Source: Massilia sp. ZL223 (GTDB lineage: Bacteria > Pseudomonadota > Gammaproteobacteria > Burkholderiales > Burkholderiaceae_D). Taken from it: 64,000 nucleotides of DNA. This document shows, piece after piece, positions 44,507 through 55,200 of this stretch (position 1 is the stretch's first letter; every line of letters starts with the position of its first letter). The stretch is taken from assembly GCF_018119395.1 (NCBI RefSeq), contig NZ_JAGPWD010000007.1:1-64000 (forward strand), in the 5' to 3' direction. A model generated the notes under the pieces. The model was not told the DNA's origin. It searched no databases and saw only the letters and a program-made list of their open reading frames with translations. A program made the translations under genes and the position numbers.

Positions 44507-44521
44507 TGTAGTAAAATTTCA
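44507..44521. promoter_or_regulatory. HexR operator upstream of edd
   Basis: TGTAGTAAAATTTCA matches 14 of 15 positions of the HexR consensus and ends 26 bp before the edd ATG, within the expected core promoter. It would place edd-eda under HexR together with zwf. Confidence 0.85.
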
Positions 44522-44547
44522 GATACAAAATTTTGGAAGGAACGAAC

Positions 44548-46463
<1,916 letters not shown>

Positions 46464-46467
<4 letters not shown>

Positions 46468-47087
46468 CCTTACTTGACATCATGCGCTCGGCGAGCGTCA
46501 TCCCGGTTATCGCCATCGACGATCCCGACCAGGCCGTGCCGCTGGCGAAGGCCCTGGTAGCGGGCGGCATCCGCGTGCTCGAAGTCACGCTGCGCACCCA
46601 GCACGGCCTCGGCGCGATCCGCGCCATGAGCCAGGTCGAAGGCGCCATCGTCGGCGTCGGCACCCTGACCCAGCCGGAAGAATTCGCCGCCGCGCGCGAT
46701 GCGGGCGCCGTGTTCGGCGTGTCGCCGGGCCTGACCCCGACCCTGATCGAAGCGGCCAGGACCAGCGGCCTGCCGCTGCTGCCGGGCGTGATGACCCCGT
46801 CCGAAGTGATGGCGGCGCGCGAAGCGGGCTTCCGGCAGCTCAAGCTGTTCCCGGCCGTGCCGGCGGGCGGCGTGGGCATGCTGAACGCGATCGGCGGCCC
46901 GCTGCCGGACGTGACCTTCTGCCCGACCGGCGGGATCTCGATCGAGACCGCGCCCAAGTTCCTGGCCTGTAAGAACGTGGCCTGCGTGGGCGGCTCCTGG
47001 CTGACGCCGAAGGACCTGATGAACGCCGGCCAGTGGGACCAGATCACCGAGCTGGCCAAGGCGGCCGCGGCACTCCGCCCGCAGTAA
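46464..47087 (+). CDS. eda: KDPG/KHG aldolase
   Basis: This 207-residue class I aldolase splits 2-keto-3-deoxy-6-phosphogluconate into pyruvate and glyceraldehyde-3-phosphate. The catalytic Glu lies in [14 protein letters not shown] (about 35-48), the phosphate site in [12 protein letters not shown], and the Schiff-base Lys in [18 protein letters not shown] (about 120-137). It overlaps edd by 4 bp, ensuring equal synthesis of the two Entner-Doudoroff enzymes. Confidence 0.96.
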
Positions 47088-47097
47088 AAGCTTGCGC

Positions 47098-47640
47098 ATG
47101 CGGACGCTCGCGCGCCCGCTCAGCGCGGGTGAGATCCAGATGGCGTCGCTGCTGTTCCGCGACGCCATCGACTACCGCCGGGTACGCGTGTACAACCGGC
47201 GGTACATGCCGTTCCAGCCCAGGAACTGCTGCATGACGCCAAACGGCAGCCTGTATTTCCACCATTCCTGTTTCCTTCCCGATTACACGCGCGGCGATCC
47301 CGGCGCGATCCACTGGTTCATGCACGAGATGGTGCATGTGTGGCAGCACCAGCTGGGCTATCCGGTGCGGCTGCGTGGGGCCTTGCGCATTGGGTTGTCC
47401 TATGACTACACGCTGCGCGAAGGAGCCAGCCTGGCCGACTACAACATGGAGGCGCAGGGCGACCTGCTGGCCGACTACTTCGTGCTCAAGCATCTGCGCA
47501 AGCCGGATGCGATGCGCCAGCAGCGCTATCGCGGCAGCCTGGCAATGTACGAAGAGGTGTTGGGGCTGTTCCTGGCCGAGCCTGTGAACTGGAGCAACCT
47601 GCCGCTCGGCCCTGCGCGCTGGCTGGCGCGCCGGAGCTGA
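47098..47640 (+). CDS. Zincin-like 'vgr-related' protein
   Basis: This 180-residue protein starts with RPLSAGEIQMASLLFRDAID, a block I recognise from proteins labelled 'vgr related' in proteobacteria. It has a metalloprotease-type HEMVHVWQHQ (about 78-87, HExxH) with a possible third ligand in a downstream Glu or Asp (YNMEAQGDLLADYF). No signal peptide or membrane segment is visible. It follows eda by 10 bp and may be cotranscribed, although no link to sugar metabolism is apparent. Substrate unknown; association with type VI secretion Vgr is by label only, and no T6SS gene is in the window. Confidence 0.7.
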   Translation: MRTLARPLSAGEIQMASLLFRDAIDYRRVRVYNRRYMPFQPRNCCMTPNGSLYFHHSCFLPDYTRGDPGAIHWFMHEMVHVWQHQLGYPVRLRGALRIGLSYDYTLREGASLADYNMEAQGDLLADYFVLKHLRKPDAMRQQRYRGSLAMYEEVLGLFLAEPVNWSNLPLGPARWLARRS

Positions 47641-47649
47641 AGGGCTGCT

Positions 47650-48405
47650 TCACCTGGCGGCGTCGTGGAGCGTGACCGTATCGAGCTGGCCGATGAACGC
47701 GATGTCGTTCCGGTCCACGCCGGCCAGGGCCGGATCGAAGCGGATCACCTGGCACATGCCCTCGGTGCGCGCCGCCGCCGGCTGGCCGCCGATCTCGATG
47801 CGGCCCTCGCCAGTGAAGAAGCACGCCTTCAAGCCGTCGAAGCGCGCAACCCGTTCGTCGTACATGCTGATCCGGTACCAGGGGATCTGCTGCTGCACGC
47901 GCTTGACCTCGTCGAAGGCTTTCGCGAAGTCCGCATAGGGAAGCATTTGACCTTCCCTGAGTCGGAGCTTCCAGGCCACATTGACGTAGCCTTTGCGGGT
48001 CTGGGTGTTGAACATGAGAGTGGCCTGTTCCCTGGCCGCCTGCTCGTTGTTGGGCAGCAGGAAATAACCTCCCCGGTCGACGGGGATGGTCTGGTCCTGC
48101 GTCTCGCCGACGATGGCGACCGCCCAGCTGTCCGGGAGATAGGTGTCGCGTGCCGGGCCAGTGATGCCGGTGAAGGACAGGCGAAGCCGCAGGTCGATGA
48201 CACGCGGTTCCGGAGGCAGCAGGGATTGCAGGAAGGCCTGGTGCTTGAGGAAGGTAGCATAAGGCACGTTGCCCGGGTTCTTCTTCGAGTTGATCTCGAC
48301 CGGGGAGAGTTCCCTGACCTGTTCATTGTCTGCCTGGTGCGCATTTGCGGTTGTTGTCAGGAAGACGGCCAATGCGGCGAAAGCGGGTAGTCTTGAATAA
48401 GCCAT
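47650..48405 (-). CDS. Secreted protein of unknown function
   Basis: This 251-residue protein has a cleavable signal peptide (MAYSRLPAFAALAVFLTTTA, probable cleavage after ANA near residue 22). The mature part is beta-rich with no motif I recognise (RVIDLRLRLSFTGITGPARD, WAVAIVGETQDQTIPVDRGG, YVNVAWKLRLREGQ) and contains two cysteines that could form a disulfide (about 199 and 222). It precedes no obvious partner except the small Cys-rich secreted protein 12 bp upstream on the same strand, so the two probably form an operon. Confidence 0.7.
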   Translation of the reverse strand: MAYSRLPAFAALAVFLTTTANAHQADNEQVRELSPVEINSKKNPGNVPYATFLKHQAFLQSLLPPEPRVIDLRLRLSFTGITGPARDTYLPDSWAVAIVGETQDQTIPVDRGGYFLLPNNEQAAREQATLMFNTQTRKGYVNVAWKLRLREGQMLPYADFAKAFDEVKRVQQQIPWYRISMYDERVARFDGLKACFFTGEGRIEIGGQPAAARTEGMCQVIRFDPALAGVDRNDIAFIGQLDTVTLHDAAR

Positions 48406-48417
48406 ACGCCTGCCGGG

Positions 48418-48795
48418 TTACTGTGCGCGCCCGGTTTTTTTCAGCACTACCGAAGAGCTCGGCACGGTGCAGGCACGGGTGCACTGGCGGAACTTGCTCT
48501 CGCAAGCGTTGAACCGTGCCTGCTTTCTTTTCTCGAAATCCGACCTTTCGGCGGTGCGCGTCATGTCCGAAACAGGCTGGCCCTGCGCGGCGGCGCGCGC
48601 GTGAGGATTCTTCTCACGCATTTCAAAGAAATTCGACGTATCGTTTTCGGTCGCCTCCAGGGCGTTTGCCTTGCACTCCTGCTTCTGCGTGGAGCACAGC
48701 GAGGTGCACAAGCCCGGTTCGTCGGCGTGGGCGGCGCAGCCGAGGCCAAGCGCAAGACATAACAGGGCAAGGCGATGCATGCTGGGCTTTTTCAT
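48418..48795 (-). CDS. Small Cys-rich secreted protein
   Basis: This 125-residue protein has a signal peptide (MKKPSMHRLALLCLALGLGC, cleavage near AAHA) and a mature part with regularly spaced cysteines: LCTSLCSTQKQEC, then ACESKFRQCTRAC, a CxxxC pairing suggestive of disulfide-linked helical hairpins. The family is not recognised. The start could also be 12 bp upstream at 48807; AGGA lies suitably before 48795. Only 12 bp separate it from the next secreted protein gene. Confidence 0.65.
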   Translation of the reverse strand: MKKPSMHRLALLCLALGLGCAAHADEPGLCTSLCSTQKQECKANALEATENDTSNFFEMREKNPHARAAAQGQPVSDMTRTAERSDFEKRKQARFNACESKFRQCTRACTVPSSSVVLKKTGRAQ

Positions 48796-48871
48796 CGATA
48801 TCGACATCCTGATCGGAAAAGGCCGAGTTTGATGTGTTAGTGCAATTTTGGCAATGCGCCAGGCATGATCT

Positions 48872-49255
48872 TCATTGATCGCAAAACTGCAGCGCGTTGC
48901 CGTCAGGATCGCGAAGGTGAAACTCCCTGGTGCCCCACGGGGTGTTCGCGGGTTCCCGGTAGGGACTGGTACTGAGGGCCGGAAGCGCGCCGGCAGCCAG
49001 GAACTCCGCGTAGAGCGCGTCGACATCGTCGACGACAAAGCGGTACGCGGGGCGGTCGAGCGCATTGTTCCAGTGCGAGGCGTCTTGCCACTGCAGGTGC
49101 ACATGCAGGCCGTCGCGCGCCACGCCGGCATAGCGCGGCTGTTCGGTGTCGTCCGCGAAGACGAGGGCGTAGCCCAGCCTGGCGTAAAAATCGAGCGCGG
49201 TCCGCACGTCGCGCGCCATCAGCACCGGCACCTGCGCCAGGATCTTTGTATTCAT
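48872..49255 (-). CDS. VOC-family (glyoxalase/bleomycin-resistance fold) protein
   Basis: This 127-residue protein has the paired beta-alpha-beta-beta-beta modules of the vicinal oxygen chelate family: VPVLMARDVRTALDFYARLG at the start and TREFHLRDPDGNALQFCDQ at the end. The C-terminal Glu/Asp and His residues that would bind a metal are partly present. Members include antibiotic-binding proteins, glyoxalases and dioxygenases; the activity cannot be assigned. It is divergent from rpiA. Confidence 0.85.
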   Translation of the reverse strand: MNTKILAQVPVLMARDVRTALDFYARLGYALVFADDTEQPRYAGVARDGLHVHLQWQDASHWNNALDRPAYRFVVDDVDALYAEFLAAGALPALSTSPYREPANTPWGTREFHLRDPDGNALQFCDQ

Positions 49256-49391
49256 CTGTGCTCCTCAGACATCAGTCTATCACTGGTGTTGACAAGATAT
49301 TCACGTACGCCGTGTGCTGATGCGATTTCGGCGGCGCAGGGCGGGAATCCTTTAAAATGTCGCATTCTTTTTCTTCTACCAACAGCGCATC

Positions 49392-50069
49392 ATGACTCAA
49401 GACGAACTCAAACAGGCAGTGGCACGCTCCGCCATCGATTACGTGGTCGACGGCGAAATCATCGGCGTCGGCACTGGCTCGACCGCCAACTTCTTCATCG
49501 ACGAACTGGCCAAGATCAAGGACCGCATCAAGGGTACCGTGGCTTCGTCGGAAGGTACGGCGGCGCGCCTGCGCGGCCACGGCATTCCGGTGTTCGACAT
49601 GAACGAGGTGGAATCGATCGCCGTCTACATCGACGGCGCGGACGAGATCAACGCGGCCGGCGCGATGATCAAGGGCGGCGGCGCGGCCCTGACCCGCGAG
49701 AAGATCGTGGCGTCGATCTCGCAGAAGTTCGTCTGCATCGCGGACGGCTCGAAGCTGGTGGAGACCATGGGCAAGTTCCCGCTGCCGGTGGAAGTCATCC
49801 CGATGGCGCGTGCGGCCGTGATGCGCAAGCTGGCAGCCCTGGGCGGCCAGCCGCGCCTGCGCACCAAGGCGGGCAGCGACGAAGCCTTCATCACCGACAA
49901 CGGCGGCGAGATCATCGACGTGGCCGGCCTGGCTATCACCGACCCGGTGGCGCTGGAAAACCAGATCAACCAGATCGTCGGCGTGATCGCCGTCGGCCTG
50001 TTCGCGCAGCGCGGCGCCGACGTCTGCCTGCTGGGCACGGCGGAAGGCGTCAAGACCCTGTCGTTCTAA
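49392..50069 (+). CDS. rpiA: Ribose-5-phosphate isomerase A
   Basis: This 225-residue enzyme interconverts ribose-5-phosphate and ribulose-5-phosphate. Family motifs are intact: [17 protein letters not shown] (about 25-41), IDGADEIN (about 80-87) and [17 protein letters not shown] (about 92-108, with the catalytic Glu). It is the pentose-phosphate partner of tal, zwf and hexR in this region but is not directly linked to a HexR box that I can see. A small lipoprotein gene follows after 18 bp. Confidence 0.97.
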   Translation: MTQDELKQAVARSAIDYVVDGEIIGVGTGSTANFFIDELAKIKDRIKGTVASSEGTAARLRGHGIPVFDMNEVESIAVYIDGADEINAAGAMIKGGGAALTREKIVASISQKFVCIADGSKLVETMGKFPLPVEVIPMARAAVMRKLAALGGQPRLRTKAGSDEAFITDNGGEIIDVAGLAITDPVALENQINQIVGVIAVGLFAQRGADVCLLGTAEGVKTLSF

Positions 50070-50087
50070 GCTTTACGAGGCCTTTCC

Positions 50088-50417
50088 ATGAAACGCGCGC
50101 TGGTGCTGGTGGCTGTCCTGCTGGGTGGTTGTTCCATGTTCAAGAGCAAGATGGAGCCGGCGCCACGGACGCTTGCGGCCGCCCCGGCGGCGCCGCAGCT
50201 GCTTGATGCGAATGGCGCGCCGATCCAGCGGGTGCCGTTCCAGACCGGCGTGTCCTCGGCGACGGTCGAGAAGCTGGCGCGGGCGCAGGGCTGCACGGGC
50301 GGCCAGGGCGCGGGGCTGGTCACGGAGCCGGGGCCGATCGAGGTCTACCGGATGCAGTGCGAGGGTGGGAAGGTGTTCATGGCGCGGTGTGAGTTGCGCC
50401 AGTGCAGGAAGATGTGA
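50088..50417 (+). CDS. Small lipoprotein of unknown function
   Basis: This 109-residue protein has a lipoprotein signal (MKRALVLVAVLLGGCSMF, lipobox LGGC, Cys at 15). The mature part contains four Cys (GCTGG, MQCEGG, ARCELRQC), so a disulfide-stabilised domain in the periplasm is likely. The family is not recognised. It lies 18 bp after rpiA and is probably cotranscribed. A pair of palindromic repeats follows. Confidence 0.75.
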   Translation: MKRALVLVAVLLGGCSMFKSKMEPAPRTLAAAPAAPQLLDANGAPIQRVPFQTGVSSATVEKLARAQGCTGGQGAGLVTEPGPIEVYRMQCEGGKVFMARCELRQCRKM

Positions 50418-50457
50418 CTTGCCTGTTTGCGACAGCGGTAGCGTTGCTGGTTCGCTA

Positions 50458-50573
50458 AAAACTTGGGTCCCCGCCTTCGCGGGGATGACGTGCATAAGAT
50501 ACGGATTGTTGACGTGTAACGTCAGCACCTGCCCTTAAAACGTCATCCCCGCGAAGGCGGGGACCCAAGTTTC
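50458..50573. repeat. Intergenic palindromic repeats, inverted pair 5
   Basis: Two exact 33-bp inverted copies of the CCCCGCGAAGGCGGGG repeat (with AACTTGGGT and ATGACGT flanks) lie at 50458-50490 and 50541-50573, separated by 50 bp. They lie between the convergent lipoprotein and yggX genes and could form one long stem or two hairpins in both transcripts. Confidence 0.9.
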
Positions 50574-50595
50574 TTTACCTACTGTTAGCGCCGGC

Positions 50596-50868
50596 TTATG
50601 CAGTCGGCGGCACGTACCCCACCGCCTGATCCGCACCTTCACCAAAGAAATGCCGCTCCATCTGCGTCGCCAGGTACTTGCGCGCGCGGTCATCCGCCAG
50701 GTTCAGGCGGTTCTCGTTGATCAGCATGGTCTGGTGCTTCAGCCAGGCCTGCCAGGCTTCCTTCGAAACGGACTGATAAATCTTCTTGCCCATTTCGCCA
50801 GGAACCGGCGGGAAATCCAGCCCTTCGGCTTCCTTGTTCAGTTTGATGCAGTGGACGGTGCGGGCCAT
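50596..50868 (-). CDS. yggX: Probable Fe(2+)-trafficking protein YggX
   Basis: This 90-residue YggX-family protein starts [20 protein letters not shown] (conserved Cys at 7) and has [20 protein letters not shown] and [17 protein letters not shown]. The family protects Fe-S clusters against oxidants and is linked to iron handling. It is downstream of argA on the same strand (38 bp) and probably shares its transcript. Confidence 0.95.
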   Translation of the reverse strand: MARTVHCIKLNKEAEGLDFPPVPGEMGKKIYQSVSKEAWQAWLKHQTMLINENRLNLADDRARKYLATQMERHFFGEGADQAVGYVPPTA

Positions 50869-50906
50869 CGTGTACTCCTGTTATGCGGGACGGTGTAAAA
50901 CCACCA

Positions 50907-52220
50907 TTATAAAGACTTGATCAAAACCTGTGACCGGCGCTGCCAGTTATACATATGCTGGCGGTCCTTCGGCAGGTCGTCCACCGTGGCCGGCACGAAG
51001 CCGCGCTTCTTGAACCAGTGCGAGGTACGCGTGGTCAGCACGAACAGCTTGTTCAGGCCCGCCGCGCGAGCGCGGTTTTCCATGTGCTTGAGGATGCGTT
51101 CGCCGTCGCCCTGGGTCTGGGCCTCCTGGCTCACCGTCAGGCAGGCCATCTCGGCCATCTTCGATTCCGGGAACGGGTACAGCGCGGCGCAGCCGAAGAT
51201 CACGCCGTCGTGCTCGATGACGGAGAACTGGTCGATCTCGCGCTCGATCAGCTCGCGGCCGCGGTAGACCAGGGTGCCGTCGGCTTCCAGCGGCTCGATC
51301 AGCTTGATAATTCCGCCGACGTCCTCAATTGTGGCCTGGCGCAGGCTTTCCAGGTTCTCGTGGCTGACCATGGTGCCCACGCCATCGTGGGTGAACACCT
51401 CGAGCAGCACCGAGCCGTCGGTCGAGAAGGGCACGATATGGGCGCGGTCCACGCCGCTGTTGCAGGCCTTGATGGCGTGCTGCAGGTAGAAGGCGGCGTC
51501 CGGCGGCAGGAAACCGGCCTGCAGCACGGCCTCGGCCTGGTGCGAGGACAGTTCGCGCAGCTCGGCGTCGCCGGCATCCTTCATCATCGGGGTTTCGGTG
51601 ATGTAGATCAGCTTGTCGGCGTGCAGGGCGATCGCGGCCGAGGCGGCAACGTCCTCCATCGTCAGGTTGAAGATCTCGCCGGTCGGCGAGAAACCCAGCG
51701 GCGACAGCAGCACCAGGCTGTCCTCGGTCTGCAGGATCGGGTGGATCTTCTCGGCGTGGATCTTGCGGGTCACGCCGGTCAGCTCGAAGTCGGTGCCGTC
51801 GATCACGCCGAGCGGGCGGGCGACCACGAAGTTGCCCGAGACGATACTGATCTGGGCATGCGACATCGGCGTGTTCGGCAAGCCCTGGCTGAAGGCGGCT
51901 TCGATATCGAGACGCAATTCGCCGGCGGCTTCCTTCGCGCATTCGAGCGCCGCGGTGTCGGTGATGCGGATACCGTTGTGGAAGCGGCCCTCGACATTGC
52001 GCAGCGCGAGTTGTTCGGCCACCTGCGGACGCGAGCCGTGCACCAGCACGATGCGGATGCCGAGGCCGACCAGCAGCGACAGATCCTGCGCCAGCACCGG
52101 CAGGGCGCCGGAGGCGACCAGTTCACCGGGGAAGGCGACGACGAAGGTCTTGCCGCCAAAGGCATGAATATACGGCGCGACAGAGCGCAGCCACTGGACG
52201 AATTGGGTAGGGTTTTCCAT
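50907..52220 (-). CDS. argA: N-acetylglutamate synthase (amino-acid kinase plus GNAT)
   Basis: This 437-residue classical ArgA makes N-acetylglutamate, the first step of arginine synthesis. The N-terminal amino-acid-kinase-like domain (about 15-285; GGKTFVVAFPGELVASG, LVLVHGSRPQ-type segment) is the arginine-feedback module, and the C-terminal GNAT domain (about 290-430; IEREIDQFSVIEHDGVIFGC, QTQGDGERILKHMENRARAA) is catalytic. I use the ATG at 52220; the ATG at 52229 overlaps the likely -10 element. It is divergent from hrpA across 55 bp. Confidence 0.94.
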   Translation of the reverse strand: MENPTQFVQWLRSVAPYIHAFGGKTFVVAFPGELVASGALPVLAQDLSLLVGLGIRIVLVHGSRPQVAEQLALRNVEGRFHNGIRITDTAALECAKEAAGELRLDIEAAFSQGLPNTPMSHAQISIVSGNFVVARPLGVIDGTDFELTGVTRKIHAEKIHPILQTEDSLVLLSPLGFSPTGEIFNLTMEDVAASAAIALHADKLIYITETPMMKDAGDAELRELSSHQAEAVLQAGFLPPDAAFYLQHAIKACNSGVDRAHIVPFSTDGSVLLEVFTHDGVGTMVSHENLESLRQATIEDVGGIIKLIEPLEADGTLVYRGRELIEREIDQFSVIEHDGVIFGCAALYPFPESKMAEMACLTVSQEAQTQGDGERILKHMENRARAAGLNKLFVLTTRTSHWFKKRGFVPATVDDLPKDRQHMYNWQRRSQVLIKSL

Positions 52221-52227
52221 TTGCCGC

Positions 52228-52235
52228 ATTATAAT
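52228..52235. promoter_or_regulatory. Overlapping divergent -10 elements for argA and hrpA
   Basis: The near-palindrome ATTATAAT reads as TATAAT on both strands: minus strand 52233-52228 toward argA and plus strand 52230-52235 toward hrpA. The argA -10 ends 7 bp before its ATG at 52220, suggesting a leaderless message, while hrpA would have a leader of about 34 nt. No strong -35 is visible on either side. Confidence 0.55.
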
Positions 52236-52275
52236 TCGCTGCGCGATGTGCGCACCAAATACCTTGTAAAAATCA

Positions 52276-55200
52276 ATGTCTGAACAGAGTAACAAGCCTT
52301 CGCCGCAGCCGGCGCGCGCCGCTTCCCCCAAACACGCATCCGCACAGCCGCCCAAGCGCCGCCCGGAGGGAGAGCCGCGTGCTGCGCGTCCTCCGCGCGA
52401 AGAAGCGCCGGTGCGCGTGCGTAATCCGCTGCCGCCGATCGTCTTCCCCGAAGACCTGCCGGTATCCGGCCGCCGCGCGGAAATCGCGAAGGCGGTGAGC
52501 GAGAACCAGGTGGTGATCGTATCGGGCGAAACCGGCTCCGGTAAAACCACGCAGTTGCCGAAGATCTGCCTGGAGCTGGGCCGCGGCGAAAAGGGCGTCA
52601 TCGGACACACCCAGCCGCGCCGGATCGCCGCGTCGTCGACCGCCAAGCGCATCGCGCAGGAACTCGGTACCCCGCTGGGCGAGCACGTGGGCTACAAGGT
52701 CCGCTTCAACGACACGCTGCAGAAGGGCGCCTCGGTCAAGCTGATGACCGACGGTATCCTGCTGGCCGAAACCCAGACCGATCCGCTGCTCAAGGCCTAC
52801 GACACGATCATCATCGACGAGGCGCACGAGCGCAGCCTGAACATCGACTTCCTGCTCGGCTACCTGAAGCAGCTGCTGCCGCGCCGGCCCGACCTGAAGA
52901 TCATCATCACCTCGGCCACCATCGACGCCGACCGCTTCGCGCGCCACTTCGGCACGCCGGAGAAGCCCGCGCCGGTGATCGAGGTCTCCGGCCGCCTGTA
53001 CAAGGTGGAAGTGCGCTACCGCCCCGTAGACCGCGATCCGGTCGGCGTCACGGCGAAACCGGGCGAACCGCCGCCGAAGGCGCAAGCCGCCCGCGACAAG
53101 CGCGACCTGATGGACGCGGTGGTCGACGCGGTCGATGAGCTGTGCCGCATCGGCTCGGGCGACGTGCTGGTCTTCCTGCCGGGCGAACGCGAGATCCGCG
53201 ATTGCGCGGAGGCGCTGCGCAAGCACCATCCGCCGCATGTCGAGATCCTGCCGCTGTTCGCGCGCCTGTCGGTCGAAGAACAGGACCGCGTGTTCCGCAC
53301 CACGAACGCGCGCCGCATCGTGCTGGCCACCAACGTGGCCGAGACCTCGCTGACCGTGCCGGGCATCCGCTACGTGGTCGACACCGGCCTGGCGCGCGTG
53401 AAGCGCTACAGCTTCCGCAACAAGGTCGAGCAGCTGCAGATCGAACCGGTGGCGCAGTCCGCCGCCAACCAGCGCGCCGGCCGTTGCGGCCGCGTGGCAG
53501 ACGGCGTCTGCATCCGCCTGTACGAGGAAGACGATTACAACAAGCGTCCCAAGTTCAGCGACCCGGAGATCCTGCGCTCCTCGCTGGCCTCGGTCATCCT
53601 GCGCATGAAGTCCCTGCGCCTGACCGACGTCGAGACCTTCCCCTTCATCGAGGCGCCGCAAGGCCGCGCGATTGCCGACGGCTACCAGCTGCTGCAGGAG
53701 ATCGGCGCGGTCGACGATACCAACGAGCTGACCCCGCTGGGCCGCAAGCTGGCCAAGCTGCCGCTCGATCCGCGCGTGGGCCGCATGATCCTGGCCGCGC
53801 TGGACAACCACTGCCTGACCGAGATGCTGATCGTGGCTTCGGCGCTGTCGACGCAAGACCCGCGCGACCGTCCCATCGAATACCAGCAGCAGGCCGACGA
53901 GAAGCACAAGAAGTTCGCCGACGAGAAGTCCGAGTTCCTCAGCTACCTCAAGATCTGGAAGTGGTTCGAGGAAGCGATCGAGCACAAGAAGTCGAACCGC
54001 CAGCTGCAGGACAACTGCCGCGCCAACTTCCTGTCGCAGCTGCGCCTGCGCGAGTGGCGCGACGTGCACTCGCAGCTGCTCACCATCGTGCGCGAGCAGG
54101 GCTGGCGCCTGAACGAAGCGCCGGCCACCTACGAGCAGCTGCACCTGGCGCTGCTCACCGGCCTGCTGGGCAACATCGGCTTCAAGGCCGAGGACGAGCA
54201 GGGTGGCGTGTATCTGGGCGCGCGCGGCATCAAGTTCCACATCTGGCCGGGTTCGACCCTGGGCAAGAAGGCGGGCCGCTGGATCATGGCGGCGGAACTG
54301 GTCGAAACCACGCGCCTGTACGCGCGCACCATCGCCCAGATCCAGCCGGAGTGGATCGAGAAGATCGGCGGGCACCTGCTCAAGAAATCCTGGGGCGAGC
54401 CGCGCTGGGAAAAGCGCCAGGCGCAGGTGACGGCGCTGGAGCGCGCGACCCTGTACGGCATCGTCGTCTACAGCAACCGCCGCATCAACTACAGCCAGCA
54501 CAACCCTTTGGCGTCGCGCGAGATCTTCATCCGCGACGCGCTGGTGGCGGGCGACTACGAGACGCGCCTGGCGTTCTACGCCCACAACCACAAGCTGGTG
54601 AAGGAGATCGAGAACCTCGAGCACAAGTCGCGCCGCCAGGACGTGCTGGTGGACGACCAGCTGATCCACGCCTTCTACGACAAGGAGATCCCGCTTGACA
54701 TCGTCAACGGCGCGGGCTTCGAGAAGTGGTACAAGGACGCGTCGCGCGACAACCCCAAGCTCTTGTTCCTGAACCGCGAAGAACTGATGCGCCACGAGGC
54801 GGCGGGCGTGACCACCGAGCTGTTCCCGAAGACGATGAACGTCACCGGGATCGAGATGGGACTGTCCTACCACTTCGAACCGGGCAGCGTGCGCGACGGC
54901 GTGACCCTGGCGGTGCCGCTGTTCGCGCTGAACCAGATCCCGCAGGAGCGCGCGGCCTGGCTGGTGCCGGGCATGCTGAAGGAGAAGGTGCACCTGCTGC
55001 TGAAATCCCTGCCGCAGAAGCTGCGCCGCCATTGCGTGCCGCTGCCTGACTACGCGGCGCGTTTTGTCGAGCGCATCGATGCGGCGGGCAGCTTCGGCCG
55101 GGGCGACCTGATCGACGTGCTGATCGCGGACATCCACGCCCAGCTAGGGGTGCGGGTGCTGACCACGGACTTCAAGCTGGAGACCCTGCCGGCGCACCTG

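Noticed and set aside
49289..49317. Perfect TTGACA upstream of rpiA
   Set aside because: No acceptable -10 lies at 16-18 bp (the best is TGTGCT), so I do not call a promoter.
52273..55137. 954-codon minus-strand open frame over hrpA
   Set aside because: It is the shadow of the helicase gene, without domains or a ribosome-binding site.
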